Assembly: GCF_001644575.1 (NCBI RefSeq)
Contig: NZ_CP015596.1
Span: forward strand, 2,790,001-2,854,000
Direction of reading: 5' to 3'
Source of the DNA: Mycobacterium adipatum
GTDB lineage: Bacteria; Actinomycetota; Actinomycetes; Mycobacteriales; Mycobacteriaceae
DNA: 64,000 nucleotides
In this document: one piece after another, positions 24,105-33,238 of the stretch
Layout: each line of letters starts with the position of its first letter
Position numbering within the stretch: position 1 is the first letter of the stretch
Position numbers and translations under genes: made by a program
Notes under the pieces: model-generated
Seen by the model: only the letters and a program-made list of their open reading frames with translations
Database searches by the model: none
Told to the model about the DNA's origin: nothing

Positions 24105-25388
24105 GTGGCTGTCAATGAACCCATCGATCCTCGTGTCCGCCTCGCGATCTCTCAGTGGCCTGATGACGCGCCGCGTGGGGCGGTCTCGACGTTCTGCGCT
24201 GAGCATGGCATATCACGAAATTCGTTCTACGAGTTACGTAAACGCGCCAAGACTGACGGGCCGGCTGCGGTTCTCGAACCTCGGACACGCCGACCGAAGT
24301 CGAGCCCGTCGACGCTGAGCGATGAGGTCAAAACCCGCGCCGTGGCCGTGCGGTCCGCGCTGGAGGTCTCCGGTCTGGATCACGGGCCGATCAGCGTGTA
24401 CGAGAAGATGCGCGCGATGGGCCTCGATGAGGTTCCGTCCACAGCCGCGCTGTCGCGCATCTTCCGTGAGGCTGGTGTGGCTCGTGTGGAGCCGAAGAAG
24501 AAGCCCCGCTCGGCGTGGCGACGGTTTGTCTATCCGTGCCCGAACGCGTGCTGGCAACTCGACGCCACCGGGTACGTGCTCACTAGTGGACGCACGTGTG
24601 TGATCTTCCAACTCATCGATGACCACTCCCGCTACGCGGTCGCCTCGCACGTGGCCTGGAGCGAAACCGCCGAGGCGGCGATCGCCGTGGTCGACAAAGC
24701 GATCGCCACCCATGGCGTGCCCCAACGGCTGCTGACCGACAACGGATCAGCGCTGAACCCGTCACGGCGAGGATATGTGGGCCAACTCGTCGCTCACGTG
24801 AGCGCACTCGGAATCGAGGCGATCACCGGAAAGCCCTACAAACCAACCACGCAGGGCAAAAACGAACGCTTCCACCAGACCCTGTTCCGCTACCTCGACA
24901 AGCAGCCATTGGCCGACACACTGGCCGAGCTCCAAGCCCAGGTCGATGCCTTCGACCACATCTACAACACCGAGCGCCCCCATCAAGGCCTGCCCGGGCG
25001 CATCACCCCGCTTACCGCCTGGGAAGGGACCCCCAAGGCAGATCCACCCCGCCCCACAATCGATCGGCCGGCCTATGCACAGCCCGTCCCGAAGCGATAC
25101 CAATTCCCGCGAGCACAGTCGCCCGTCGATCTGCCCGCCAACACCGTCATCCGGACGGTGGGCTCCATAGGCAACATCAGCTTGGACTCCGTCAGCTACC
25201 GAGTCGACGCACAACGCGCCTTCCAGCAAGTCCTGGTTGTCAGCGTCGACGACAAGGTCATCGTGACCGACCTGCACGGCGAAGTCCTCATCGAACACAC
25301 CCGACCCGCACCGGGCGTGAAGTACGTCGGCAACGGACGCCCCCGCGGTCCGCGCCTCAAAAACGAGAAACCGTCACCGATGTCCTGA
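24105..25388 (+). CDS. IS481-family DDE transposase
   Basis: The 427-residue transposase from GTG 24105 has an N-terminal HTH (RGAVSTFCAEHGISRNSFYELRKRAK, about 25-50), a second winged region, and an rve integrase core with CWQLDATGY (first Asp), RLLTDNGSALN (second Asp) and QGKNERFHQTL (Glu). The DDE triad looks complete, so the IS may be active. The C-terminal domain resembles the Mu/IS481-type beta tail. Confidence 0.93.
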   Translation: MAVNEPIDPRVRLAISQWPDDAPRGAVSTFCAEHGISRNSFYELRKRAKTDGPAAVLEPRTRRPKSSPSTLSDEVKTRAVAVRSALEVSGLDHGPISVYEKMRAMGLDEVPSTAALSRIFREAGVARVEPKKKPRSAWRRFVYPCPNACWQLDATGYVLTSGRTCVIFQLIDDHSRYAVASHVAWSETAEAAIAVVDKAIATHGVPQRLLTDNGSALNPSRRGYVGQLVAHVSALGIEAITGKPYKPTTQGKNERFHQTLFRYLDKQPLADTLAELQAQVDAFDHIYNTERPHQGLPGRITPLTAWEGTPKADPPRPTIDRPAYAQPVPKRYQFPRAQSPVDLPANTVIRTVGSIGNISLDSVSYRVDAQRAFQQVLVVSVDDKVIVTDLHGEVLIEHTRPAPGVKYVGNGRPRGPRLKNEKPSPMS

Positions 25389-25394
25389 TACATC

Positions 25395-25448
25395 AACTGT
25401 CACCGATGTCCTGATGCAGAACTGTCACCGATGTCCTGATACATCACA
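25395..25448 (-). repeat. IS right inverted repeat
   Basis: This is the inverse partner of 24008-24061. It begins just after the transposase stop codon, with GACATCGGTGACA motifs on the minus strand. Confidence 0.9.
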
Positions 25449-25484
25449 CTCAACTTGTCACCCTGTCCGGGTAATATCGCACAC

Positions 25485-27092
25485 ATGTTCGATAGGGTCG
25501 GGTTGGCGGGGATGGGCGATGAAGCTCTCATCTCGGCGTTGACGGCTGCGACCCAGGATGAGGCCAAAGTGGCTGCCCGCAGGTTGGCGTTGATCGGTGA
25601 GGTGATCGCCCGCCAGTGCGATGGCGAGGACGATGATCACGCCCATCAGGTGGTCGACGGGTGGGCCTGGGCCCAGGCCGCGGTGGCCGCGGCCTGCAAC
25701 CTGAACCCGCATGCGGCGTCCAAGCAGATGCGCATCGCCCAAGCCCTACGTGATCGGCTGCCGCGGACCGCGGCCCTGTTCGCATCGGGGGTGGTGTCGG
25801 CGACGGTGATCGATGCCATCACCTGGCGTACCCACCTGGTCGAAGACCCCGATGCGCTGGCCCTGATCGATGCGGCGATCGCTGGGGAGGCCGGCGAGTA
25901 CGGGGCGCATTCGGAGAAGCAGTTGATCGGTGCGGTGGATGTGTGGGTGGAGAAGTTCGACCCCGACGCCGTGGTGCGGTCCAAACGCAACGCCAGGGAT
26001 CTGTATGTGGAGTTCGGCGATAAGGACGACCCGAACGGGGTGGCCTCGTTCTGGGGGCGGCTGCGGGTCACCGACACGAAGGTCCTGCAGCAGCGCCTCG
26101 ACGCCTTGGCTGACACGGTGTGCCCGAACGATCCACGCCGCCGCGGGGAACTACGCGCGGCGGCGCTGGCCGCGCTGGGCGTCATCGGCCCCGCACTGCA
26201 ACGCCTGACGTGCGGGTGCGGGAACCCCGACTGCGAGGGCAGCGGGAAAGATCCCCGGGCCGGGGCGGTGACGATCTATGTGCTGGCCGATCAGGTGCCC
26301 GCCGCCGGCCAACAGGCACCCCAGCAGAGTGTGCCGGGTGCGGCGGGCACCCCGGAATCCGAACCCACCACGACCGAGCCCGAGACCACGTCCGAGTCTG
26401 ACTCTGTGCCTGAGTCTGGTGGCGACAGCGAGCCGCAGGCACCGGCCGCGCAGTCTCGCCCCGCGGCTCCCGCGGCCTGCCATCCCAGTCCGGCGGTGAT
26501 GCTCGACGGGGCCATCATTCCCGCCGCTATGCTCGCCGAGCTCGTCGCCGGCGGGGCCACCGTCAAACCGCTCGCCGAGATCGCTGACCTCCCTACCGAA
26601 CGGCAGTACCGGCCCTCAGTAGCCTTGACCGCATTCGTCCGGATGCGGGCCATGACGTGTAGCTTTCCCGGCTGCAGCCGGGCCGCGCACCGCTGCGACC
26701 TCGACCATCTGATCCCGTGGCCGGCAGGGCCGACGCACCCGGGCAATCTCGGACCGCTCTGCCGTCTGCACCATCTGCTCAAGACTTTCGGCGGTTGGAC
26801 ACCCACCGCGAAACCCGACGGCAGCATCGGCTGGAGCGCGCCGACCGGGCACACTTATTCCAAGGCGCCCGGCGCGGCAATCCTGTTCCCGCACTGGAAC
26901 ATCCAGGCACCCATCCCGCGGAAACGCGCCATCACCCTGCTCGACGACACCGACCGCGACACCAAGATGCCGGTCCGGCAACGCACCCGCGCACAAGACC
27001 GCGCCCAACGCATCAACACCGAACGCACCCGCAACCACCAAGAACGCGCACTCGAACTCGCGGACCTGCAAGCGAACCCGCCACCCTTCTGA
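25485..27092 (+). CDS. 13E12-repeat family protein (DUF222 + HNH endonuclease)
   Basis: The 535-residue protein has an N-terminal DUF222 domain (about 10-290), a low-complexity S/E/P/T linker (about 275-340) and a C-terminal HNH nuclease domain, CSFPGCSRAAHRCDLDHLIPW ... GNLGPLCRLHHLLKT. The 13E12 family is repeated in mycobacterial genomes; its function is unresolved, with a mobile or defence role suspected. ATG 25485 is preferred, as the frame to 25455 runs into the IS flank. The IS481 insertion ends 36 bp upstream and may have removed or replaced its promoter. Confidence 0.9.
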   Translation: MFDRVGLAGMGDEALISALTAATQDEAKVAARRLALIGEVIARQCDGEDDDHAHQVVDGWAWAQAAVAAACNLNPHAASKQMRIAQALRDRLPRTAALFASGVVSATVIDAITWRTHLVEDPDALALIDAAIAGEAGEYGAHSEKQLIGAVDVWVEKFDPDAVVRSKRNARDLYVEFGDKDDPNGVASFWGRLRVTDTKVLQQRLDALADTVCPNDPRRRGELRAAALAALGVIGPALQRLTCGCGNPDCEGSGKDPRAGAVTIYVLADQVPAAGQQAPQQSVPGAAGTPESEPTTTEPETTSESDSVPESGGDSEPQAPAAQSRPAAPAACHPSPAVMLDGAIIPAAMLAELVAGGATVKPLAEIADLPTERQYRPSVALTAFVRMRAMTCSFPGCSRAAHRCDLDHLIPWPAGPTHPGNLGPLCRLHHLLKTFGGWTPTAKPDGSIGWSAPTGHTYSKAPGAAILFPHWNIQAPIPRKRAITLLDDTDRDTKMPVRQRTRAQDRAQRINTERTRNHQERALELADLQANPPPF

Positions 27093-27094
27093 GT

Positions 27095-27529
27095 TCAGTT
27101 GAACGCGCTCACATCGGCGAGCTGAGTGAGTCGGACACTGTTGCCCGACGGGTCGCGGAATCCGCAATCGATGCCATACGGCATCGCGTGTGGCTCCTCG
27201 GTGAATTCCACTCCGCGGGAGCGCAGTTCCTCGAAGGTGGCCTGGCAGTCCTCGGTGGTGAGAAACACCGTTCCAGCGAAACCCTTCGCAGTAAGCTCGC
27301 GGACCTGCTCCTGGGTGGCTGTGTCCATCACCGGCGGCCCTGGGACGGCCATCAGGACGATCGACACATCGTCCTGTCCCCGGGGGCCGACCGTCAGCCA
27401 ACGGAACAGGCCGTCGATGTCGGGTAGTGAAACATCCTGGCGTACTTCGAATCCGACCTTCTCGGTCCAGTATTGGAGAGCGACTTCCTGATCGTGCACC
27501 CAAAGGTGCGCGCTGGCAATTTTGATCAT
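27095..27529 (-). CDS. Glyoxalase/bleomycin-resistance-like (VOC) protein
   Basis: The 144-residue VOC-fold protein has IASAHLWVHDQEVALQYWTEKVGFEVRQD at the start and a YGIDCGFRDPSGNSVRLTQ end, with a possible metal Glu in FTEEP. A single VOC unit implies a dimer active site. It follows the AraC gene by 10 bp in the same direction, so they probably form an operon. Substrate is unknown. Confidence 0.85.
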   Translation of the reverse strand: MIKIASAHLWVHDQEVALQYWTEKVGFEVRQDVSLPDIDGLFRWLTVGPRGQDDVSIVLMAVPGPPVMDTATQEQVRELTAKGFAGTVFLTTEDCQATFEELRSRGVEFTEEPHAMPYGIDCGFRDPSGNSVRLTQLADVSAFN

Positions 27530-27539
27530 GAGGACAACG

Positions 27540-27998
27540 CTACGACTGCTTGTCGGTGCCCGTCTTCTTCCCGTGTGCTTTATTGACCCTGCTGGCCGGG
27601 GCACGTCGGGTATCGCGCTTGACGATGCAACTTGGCACTCGCGCGTAAGAGCTGGCAGCTGGCAGTGCGGCGCGATAGGCGGCCGGCGGGTTGCCATACA
27701 CCCTCGCGAATGCCGTCGTGAAAGAGCCCACGCTGGTCAAACCGACCATCGCGCAGATGTCCGCAACCGAGCGGTCCGTATAGCGCAGCAGCGCCGCGGC
27801 CCGCTCAAGGCGGCGGCTCTGCAAGTACGCGCGAGGCGATTCCCCGAACGTGCGGCTGAACATCCGACTGAAGTGCGCCCGGGACAAACCGGCGGCCGCG
27901 GCAAGGTCATCGACGGTGATCGGCTCGGCGTAGCGCGCATCCACGAGATCCTTCGCGCGGAGCAAATATCGGGCTGTCGGCACCGGCGCCATGCACAT
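27540..27998 (-). CDS. AraC-family regulator (DNA-binding domain only)
   Basis: The 152-residue protein consists mainly of the AraC double HTH (AKDLVDARYAEPITVDDLAAAAGLSRAHFSRMFSRTFGESPRAYLQSRRLERAAALLRYTDRSVADICAMVGLTSVGSFTTAFARVYGNPPAAYR) with a basic tail (about 118-152). It lacks a sensory domain, like SoxS/MarA-type members. It precedes the VOC gene, which it may control. rnpB starts just behind it on the other strand. Confidence 0.85.
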   Translation of the reverse strand: MCMAPVPTARYLLRAKDLVDARYAEPITVDDLAAAAGLSRAHFSRMFSRTFGESPRAYLQSRRLERAAALLRYTDRSVADICAMVGLTSVGSFTTAFARVYGNPPAAYRAALPAASSYARVPSCIVKRDTRRAPASRVNKAHGKKTGTDKQS

Positions 27999-28003
27999 AA
28001 GGG

Positions 28004-28009
28004 TACCGT
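28004..28009 (+). promoter_or_regulatory. -10 box of rnpB
   Basis: TACCGT lies about 6-7 nt before the inferred 5' end of the RNase P RNA. Confidence 0.45.
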
Positions 28010-28014
28010 GATCG

Positions 28015-28435
<421 letters not shown>

Positions 28436-29902
28436 CTACTTCTTGACGGCCTTCTTCAGGGCCGCGAGGGCCTCGTCGATCCCATTCTCGGACTGCAACG
28501 CCACCTCGACCTCCTTTTGGTACAGCAGCCCGTAGGTGAAGGTGTCCTCGCCGGCGGCGTGTGCCGCGTCGGCCTGCTCGAGCAGGTGCGTGCGGCTGAC
28601 CACACTGTCCTGATGATCGCCGAGCAGGCTTTGGATGGTCTTCGCCTTGGCCTCCACGGCCGAATTCCCAGTCGCCGCCGCCGTATAGCGAAGACGCTTG
28701 GCCCGCTTACGGATCCGGTGCAGTGACTCGTCGGTGCCGTCCTCCTCGGCCTGGTTCGCGGCCTTGCGGACCTTCTTGTAGGCGGCGGCCAGGCTCGCCG
28801 CGGCGGATTCGTCGCCGGATTTCTCCGCGGTCGGCGATGGCGCGGCCACCAGCTCATCCAACGCATCGAGCAACCGGAAGTACCGCTCGGAGCGCATCGC
28901 GTGCAGCGAACGACGCCACCCACTGACATAGCGCTGCTTGGCGCCGTCCACCAAGCGTTCGCGGACCGGCCCGCGCACCAACTCCGGCGCCAGCGCGTCG
29001 AGCGACTCCTCGTACTTCTCGGCAAGCACCTCGGCATCGCGCGCCACGCCGAGAATGCCCGCCAGCAGCTTCAGTTCGTCCAGTACCCAGGTGTCACCGG
29101 TCAGGCCGAACGACTCGTCGGCCAGCAGGCTGCGGATCTTGCGGGTGGTGACCCGCATCTGGTGCACGGAATCGTAGACATCGGCGCGCACCGCGCGGTC
29201 CCACGCGACCAACTCCTCGACGTTCGCCGCGACGGCCCGGCGCACCGGGTCCGAGGGCTCCACCGCGTCCGCGGCGGGTTCGGCGGTGGCCAGCACCCTG
29301 GCCAGCTTGGAGCCGTGACCGGCCGGCACCGCTCCCGCGTCGAACAGCCGGTTCGACAGCCGGTCCAGCACATCGGTGGAGCCGGCACCCTCGACCAGTT
29401 CCAGCTCCCATTCCCGCCAGGTCTGCGGCTCGCTGTCCGGGCGCAGCGCGGCCGCGGTCACCTGGTCATCGCAGAACTCCGCGACGGGCGCGTCATCGGC
29501 GCCGAACAGCAGCGAGACGGTGCGCTCGGTGGTGATCCGGGCCACGGCCCCCAGCGGCCGGTCCCGCACGATCGCCGCGACCACATCGCGGATGTCCTCG
29601 GGTACCGAATCGGCCAGTGGTGCGCGCACCTCGGTGCGGGCATCCGGGCCCGCGGGAAGCTTCACATGCCAGCCCGCGTCCGCCCCGCCGGTGCGCCGTC
29701 GCAGCGTGATGCGCTTGGCCGCCAGGTCGTAGTTGGGTGTGTCGTAGTACACCGCTTCCAGCGTCTGGCTGGGTGTGTGTTGCACCCTCGACACCACCGC
29801 CAGGCCCTCGAACGACGGCGAGACGGTGGTCTCGACCACGTCGAACTTCCGCTCAACCTCGGTGTGGCGCGACGCTTTTGGCTTATCAGCAGGCATGTTC
29901 AC
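28436..29902 (-). CDS. CYTH-CHAD domain protein (Rv2226 type)
   Basis: The 488-residue protein has an N-terminal CYTH domain (about 12-205: EVERKF signature, YYDT, RITLRRRTGG, WHVKLPAG, E..EWELELVEG), which binds triphosphates with Mg. The C-terminal CHAD domain (about 215-480) has conserved histidines (VHQMRVTTRKIRS, LHRIRKRAKRLRYT), which binds polyphosphate. It is likely a polyphosphate or triphosphate-related protein. The start may be ATG 29902 or 29896. It is divergent from the enoyl-CoA hydratase. Confidence 0.92.
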   Translation of the reverse strand: MNMPADKPKASRHTEVERKFDVVETTVSPSFEGLAVVSRVQHTPSQTLEAVYYDTPNYDLAAKRITLRRRTGGADAGWHVKLPAGPDARTEVRAPLADSVPEDIRDVVAAIVRDRPLGAVARITTERTVSLLFGADDAPVAEFCDDQVTAAALRPDSEPQTWREWELELVEGAGSTDVLDRLSNRLFDAGAVPAGHGSKLARVLATAEPAADAVEPSDPVRRAVAANVEELVAWDRAVRADVYDSVHQMRVTTRKIRSLLADESFGLTGDTWVLDELKLLAGILGVARDAEVLAEKYEESLDALAPELVRGPVRERLVDGAKQRYVSGWRRSLHAMRSERYFRLLDALDELVAAPSPTAEKSGDESAAASLAAAYKKVRKAANQAEEDGTDESLHRIRKRAKRLRYTAAATGNSAVEAKAKTIQSLLGDHQDSVVSRTHLLEQADAAHAAGEDTFTYGLLYQKEVEVALQSENGIDEALAALKKAVKK

Positions 29903-30025
29903 CCTTGTTCGGTACAGCTCGTGTCAGAAGTTGTGAACAGCGTGCCACATGCAGGTGAACAACCCCGGGTCGTGCGGCGCACCCGAATCGGGGGGCGCGT
30001 GTTACACATCGCGGCACCGCCGTAA

Positions 30026-30031
30026 TACGGT
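30026..30031 (+). promoter_or_regulatory. -10 box, leaderless type
   Basis: TACGGT is followed by 7 nt and ATG 30039, supporting that start for the hydratase gene. Confidence 0.5.
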
Positions 30032-30038
30032 GAGCGCC

Positions 30039-30821
30039 ATGACCGCTTTCGAGACGCTGAAGTTCACCCGAGCCGGATCCGTCGTCAACATCGTGCTGGA
30101 CCGGCCCGAGGCCGCCAACGGGATGAACGCCGCGATGACACGCGACCTGGCCGACGCGGCAACGTTGTGTGACACGGCGGAGACCAAGGTGGTCACCCTG
30201 ACCGGCGCGGGGCGCTTCTTCTGCGCGGGCGGCGACCTCAAGGCGATGGCTGCCGCCGAGGATCCGGGCGTCTTCGTCAAGGGCATCGCCAACGATCTGC
30301 ACCGCGCGATGTCGACCTTCGCCCGGATGGACGCGGTCCTCGTCACCGCGGTCAACGGGGTGGCCGCCGGGGCCGGGTTCTCCCTCGGCGTCTCCGGGGA
30401 CCTGGTGCTGGCCGCCGAGTCGGCGTCGTTCACGATGGCCTACACCAAGGCCGGGCTGAGTCCCGACGGCGGCGCCTCCTACGTGCTGCCGCGGCTGGTC
30501 GGGCTGCGCCGCACCCAGGAACTGATGATCACCAACCGGGTGCTCAAGGCCCCGCAGGCCCTGGAGTGGGGTCTGGTGACGACGGTGGTCCCCGACGCCG
30601 ACCTGCCCGCCGCGCTCGAGCAGCTGGCCGACGAGCTCGCTTCCGGGGCAAGAGGTTCCAATTCCGCGGTGAAGCAGCTGCTGCTGCACACCTATGGATC
30701 CGACTATGAGGCGCAGTTGGAGCGCGAAGCGCGCTTCATTGCCGGTAACGCCGCCGGCGCCGACGGTCGGGAAGGCGTGGCGGCGTTCCTCGGCAAGCGC
30801 GCCCCGGAGTTCTCTCAGTAG
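30039..30821 (+). CDS. Enoyl-CoA hydratase/isomerase family protein
   Basis: The 260-residue crotonase-fold protein has oxyanion-hole segments [13 protein letters not shown] and [27 protein letters not shown], and a likely active-site region [21 protein letters not shown]. It probably acts on fatty acyl-CoA thioesters; the exact substrate cannot be read. It converges on panB with a 7-bp 3' overlap. Confidence 0.9.
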   Translation: MTAFETLKFTRAGSVVNIVLDRPEAANGMNAAMTRDLADAATLCDTAETKVVTLTGAGRFFCAGGDLKAMAAAEDPGVFVKGIANDLHRAMSTFARMDAVLVTAVNGVAAGAGFSLGVSGDLVLAAESASFTMAYTKAGLSPDGGASYVLPRLVGLRRTQELMITNRVLKAPQALEWGLVTTVVPDADLPAALEQLADELASGARGSNSAVKQLLLHTYGSDYEAQLEREARFIAGNAAGADGREGVAAFLGKRAPEFSQ

Positions 30822-31645
30822 GAGTGCTCGTCGGCGGGGAACACTCCGCCGGCGACCTCGTCGGCGTACTGCGTTGCCGCACGCCGCAATTCGTTGCCGA
30901 TCTCGGCGAATCGCTTCACGAACTTCGCGGTCTTACCCGAGGTCAGCCCGGCCATGTCCTGCCACACGAGAACCTGAGCGTCGCAGTTCGGTCCGGCGCC
31001 GATACCGACGGTGGGGATGGTGAGCTTGCCGGTGATCTGAGTGGCCAGTTCGGCGGGCACCATCTCCAGCACCACGGCCACCGCGCCGGCCTCGGCCACC
31101 GCGATCGCATCGTGGATGGTCTGGTCGCCGGCGTCGCCGCGGCCCTGCACGCGGAAACCCCCCAGACCGTTCACGCTCTGCGGGGTGAAGCCGATATGCG
31201 CGATCACCGGGATGCCGGCCTGGGTGAGGGCGGCGATCTGGGCGGCCACCCGCTCACCGCCTTCGAGCTTGACCGCGTGCGCGCCGGTCTCCTTCATGAA
31301 CCGGGTCGCCGTCTCCAGCGCCTGATCGGCGCTGCGCTCGTAACTGCCGAACGGCAGGTCTGCGACGACCAGGGCGTGCTCGGCGCCCCGGACGACGGCC
31401 CGGACCAGCGGGATGAGTTCGTCGACGGTCACCTGCACGGTGGTGTCGTAGCCGTACACGACATTGGCGGCGGAATCGCCGACCAGCAGCACCGGGATGC
31501 CGGCGTCATCGAAGATTCGGGCGGTGGAGAAGTCGTATGCGGTGAGCATCGACCATTTGTGGCCTTCGGACTTCCACTTCTGCAGGTGGTGGGTGCGTAC
31601 CTTCACGGGCGTCTTGGTGGCACCATAAACGGACTGCTCAGACAT
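30815..31645 (-). CDS. panB: 3-methyl-2-oxobutanoate hydroxymethyltransferase PanB
   Basis: The 276-residue TIM-barrel enzyme is the first committed step of pantothenate synthesis. It has [78 protein letters not shown] and TIGIGAGP-type [19 protein letters not shown]. It is complete and equivalent to Rv2225. Confidence 0.96.
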   Translation of the reverse strand: MSEQSVYGATKTPVKVRTHHLQKWKSEGHKWSMLTAYDFSTARIFDDAGIPVLLVGDSAANVVYGYDTTVQVTVDELIPLVRAVVRGAEHALVVADLPFGSYERSADQALETATRFMKETGAHAVKLEGGERVAAQIAALTQAGIPVIAHIGFTPQSVNGLGGFRVQGRGDAGDQTIHDAIAVAEAGAVAVVLEMVPAELATQITGKLTIPTVGIGAGPNCDAQVLVWQDMAGLTSGKTAKFVKRFAEIGNELRRAATQYADEVAGGVFPADEHSY

Positions 31646-31791
31646 CTTTGTCCCTCGATGTGGTTGTCGGGTTGATCCTCGTGGCCCATCCGGGTCCCCG
31701 GGTCATCTGACGGCTACCAGTGTGCCACCCGGGAACCCCCCACGTGAACGGCCGGTTAAGTGGATTTCCTCACATCGGCACCGCACGGTCC

Positions 31792-31797
31792 TACCAT
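31792..31797 (+). promoter_or_regulatory. -10 box, leaderless type
   Basis: TACCAT is followed by 7 nt and ATG 31805, favouring this start over the in-frame upstream codon at 31760. Confidence 0.5.
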
Positions 31798-31804
31798 CGG
31801 CTGC

Positions 31805-33196
31805 ATGCAACGACTGAGCGGGCTCGACGCCAGCTTCCTCTATCTGGAAACCGCCGCTCAGCCGCTGCACGTCTGCTCGATCCTGGAGTTGGACACCTCG
31901 ACGATGCCCGGTGGCTACACCTTCGACCGGCTGCGCGACGAGCTGAGTATGCGGATCAAGGCGATGCCGGAGTTCCGGGAGAAGCTGGCCGACAGCAGGC
32001 TGAACCTGGACCACCCGGTGTGGGTGGAGGACACCGACTTCGATGTGCAGCGCCACCTGCACCGCATCGGGCTCCCGTCGCCGGGCGGGCGCAGCGAACT
32101 CGCGGAGATCTGCGGTCACATCGCGTCGCTGCCGCTGGACCGCAGCCGGCCGCTGTGGGAGATGTGGGTGATCGAGAACGTGGCGGGCACCGACGCGCAT
32201 TCCGGCGGGCGGCTGGCGCTGCTGACGAAGGTGCACCACGCGGCCGTCGACGGCGTCACCGGTGCCAATCTGATGTCCACGCTGTGCACCACCGAACCCG
32301 ACGCGCCACCTCCGGACACGGTCGACGGCGTCGGGGGAGCGTCCGAGCTGGAGATCGCGGTGGGCGGCGCGGTCAAGTTCATCACCCGTCCGCTCAAGCT
32401 GGTCAACATGCTGCCCGCGACGATGTCCACGGTGGTCGATACCGCCCGCCGGGCCGCCAAGGGCCTCACCATGGCGGCGCCGTTCGCCGCGCCCAAGACA
32501 CCGTTCAATGCCAATGTGACCGCGCACCGCAACATCGCGTTCGCCGAACTCGATCTCGACGACATCAAGACGGTCAAGGACCGCTTCGGGGTCAAGGTCA
32601 ACGATGTGGTCCTGGCGCTCGTGTCCGGCGTGCTGCGACGCTTCCTGCTCGACCGCGGCGAGCTGCCGGATTCCTCGCTGGTGGCGATGATCCCGGTCTC
32701 GGTGCACGACAAATCCGATCGGCCCGGTCGCAACCAGGTGTCGGGCATGTTCTCCGAGCTGCACACCAATATCGCCGATCCCGCCGAGCGGCTGATGGCC
32801 ATAGCCTCGGCCAATACCGTTGCCAAACAGCACAGTTCGGCCATCGGAGCGACCCTGTTGCAGGACTGGACCCAATTCGCCGCACCCGCGGTGTTCGGTG
32901 TCGCCATGCGCGTCTACGCGCGCAGCAAGCTGTCGGCGGCCGCGCCGGTGCACAACCTGGTCGTCTCCAATGTGCCCGGCCCGCAGATACCGCTGTACCT
33001 GCTGGGATGTGAGGTCAGGGCGATGTACCCGCTGGGCCCGATCTTCCACGGCTCGGGGCTCAACATCACCGTCATGTCGCTGACCGGCAAACTCGACGTG
33101 GGGCTGATCTCCTGCCCGGAACTGCTGCCCGACCTGTGGCCGATGGCCGACGACTTCACCGTCGCGCTGGAAGAGTTACTCGCCGCGCGCGACTAG
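31805..33196 (+). CDS. Wax ester synthase/diacylglycerol acyltransferase (WS/DGAT)
   Basis: The 463-residue protein starts MQRLSGLDASFLYLETAAQPLHVCSILELD and has the catalytic motif HHAAVDG (144-150), PLWEMWVIE and a late NLVVSNVPGP motif, all WS/DGAT signatures. Such enzymes esterify diacylglycerol or alcohols with acyl-CoA; mycobacteria have many copies. It is divergent from panB. Confidence 0.92.
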   Translation: MQRLSGLDASFLYLETAAQPLHVCSILELDTSTMPGGYTFDRLRDELSMRIKAMPEFREKLADSRLNLDHPVWVEDTDFDVQRHLHRIGLPSPGGRSELAEICGHIASLPLDRSRPLWEMWVIENVAGTDAHSGGRLALLTKVHHAAVDGVTGANLMSTLCTTEPDAPPPDTVDGVGGASELEIAVGGAVKFITRPLKLVNMLPATMSTVVDTARRAAKGLTMAAPFAAPKTPFNANVTAHRNIAFAELDLDDIKTVKDRFGVKVNDVVLALVSGVLRRFLLDRGELPDSSLVAMIPVSVHDKSDRPGRNQVSGMFSELHTNIADPAERLMAIASANTVAKQHSSAIGATLLQDWTQFAAPAVFGVAMRVYARSKLSAAAPVHNLVVSNVPGPQIPLYLLGCEVRAMYPLGPIFHGSGLNITVMSLTGKLDVGLISCPELLPDLWPMADDFTVALEELLAARD

Positions 33197-33238
33197 CCTC
33201 ACCTGCCTCGATGGTGGCGCATGGCAGCATGGTCAGCC

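Larger units (their letters stand above)
24008..25448 (+). mobile_element. Complete IS481-family insertion sequence
   Basis: The 1441-bp element is bounded by 54-bp inverted repeats: IRL 24008-24061 and IRR 25395-25448, matching at 50 of 54 positions, both starting TGT. Each end holds two copies of the motif GACATCGGTGACA. CTCAACTTGTCACCC is repeated directly outside both ends (23993-24007 and 25449-25463); three further bases match on the right, so the duplication reads as 15-18 bp. It carries one intact transposase gene. It lies 36 bp before the 13E12 gene's start and so separates that gene from its original upstream DNA. Confidence 0.9.
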
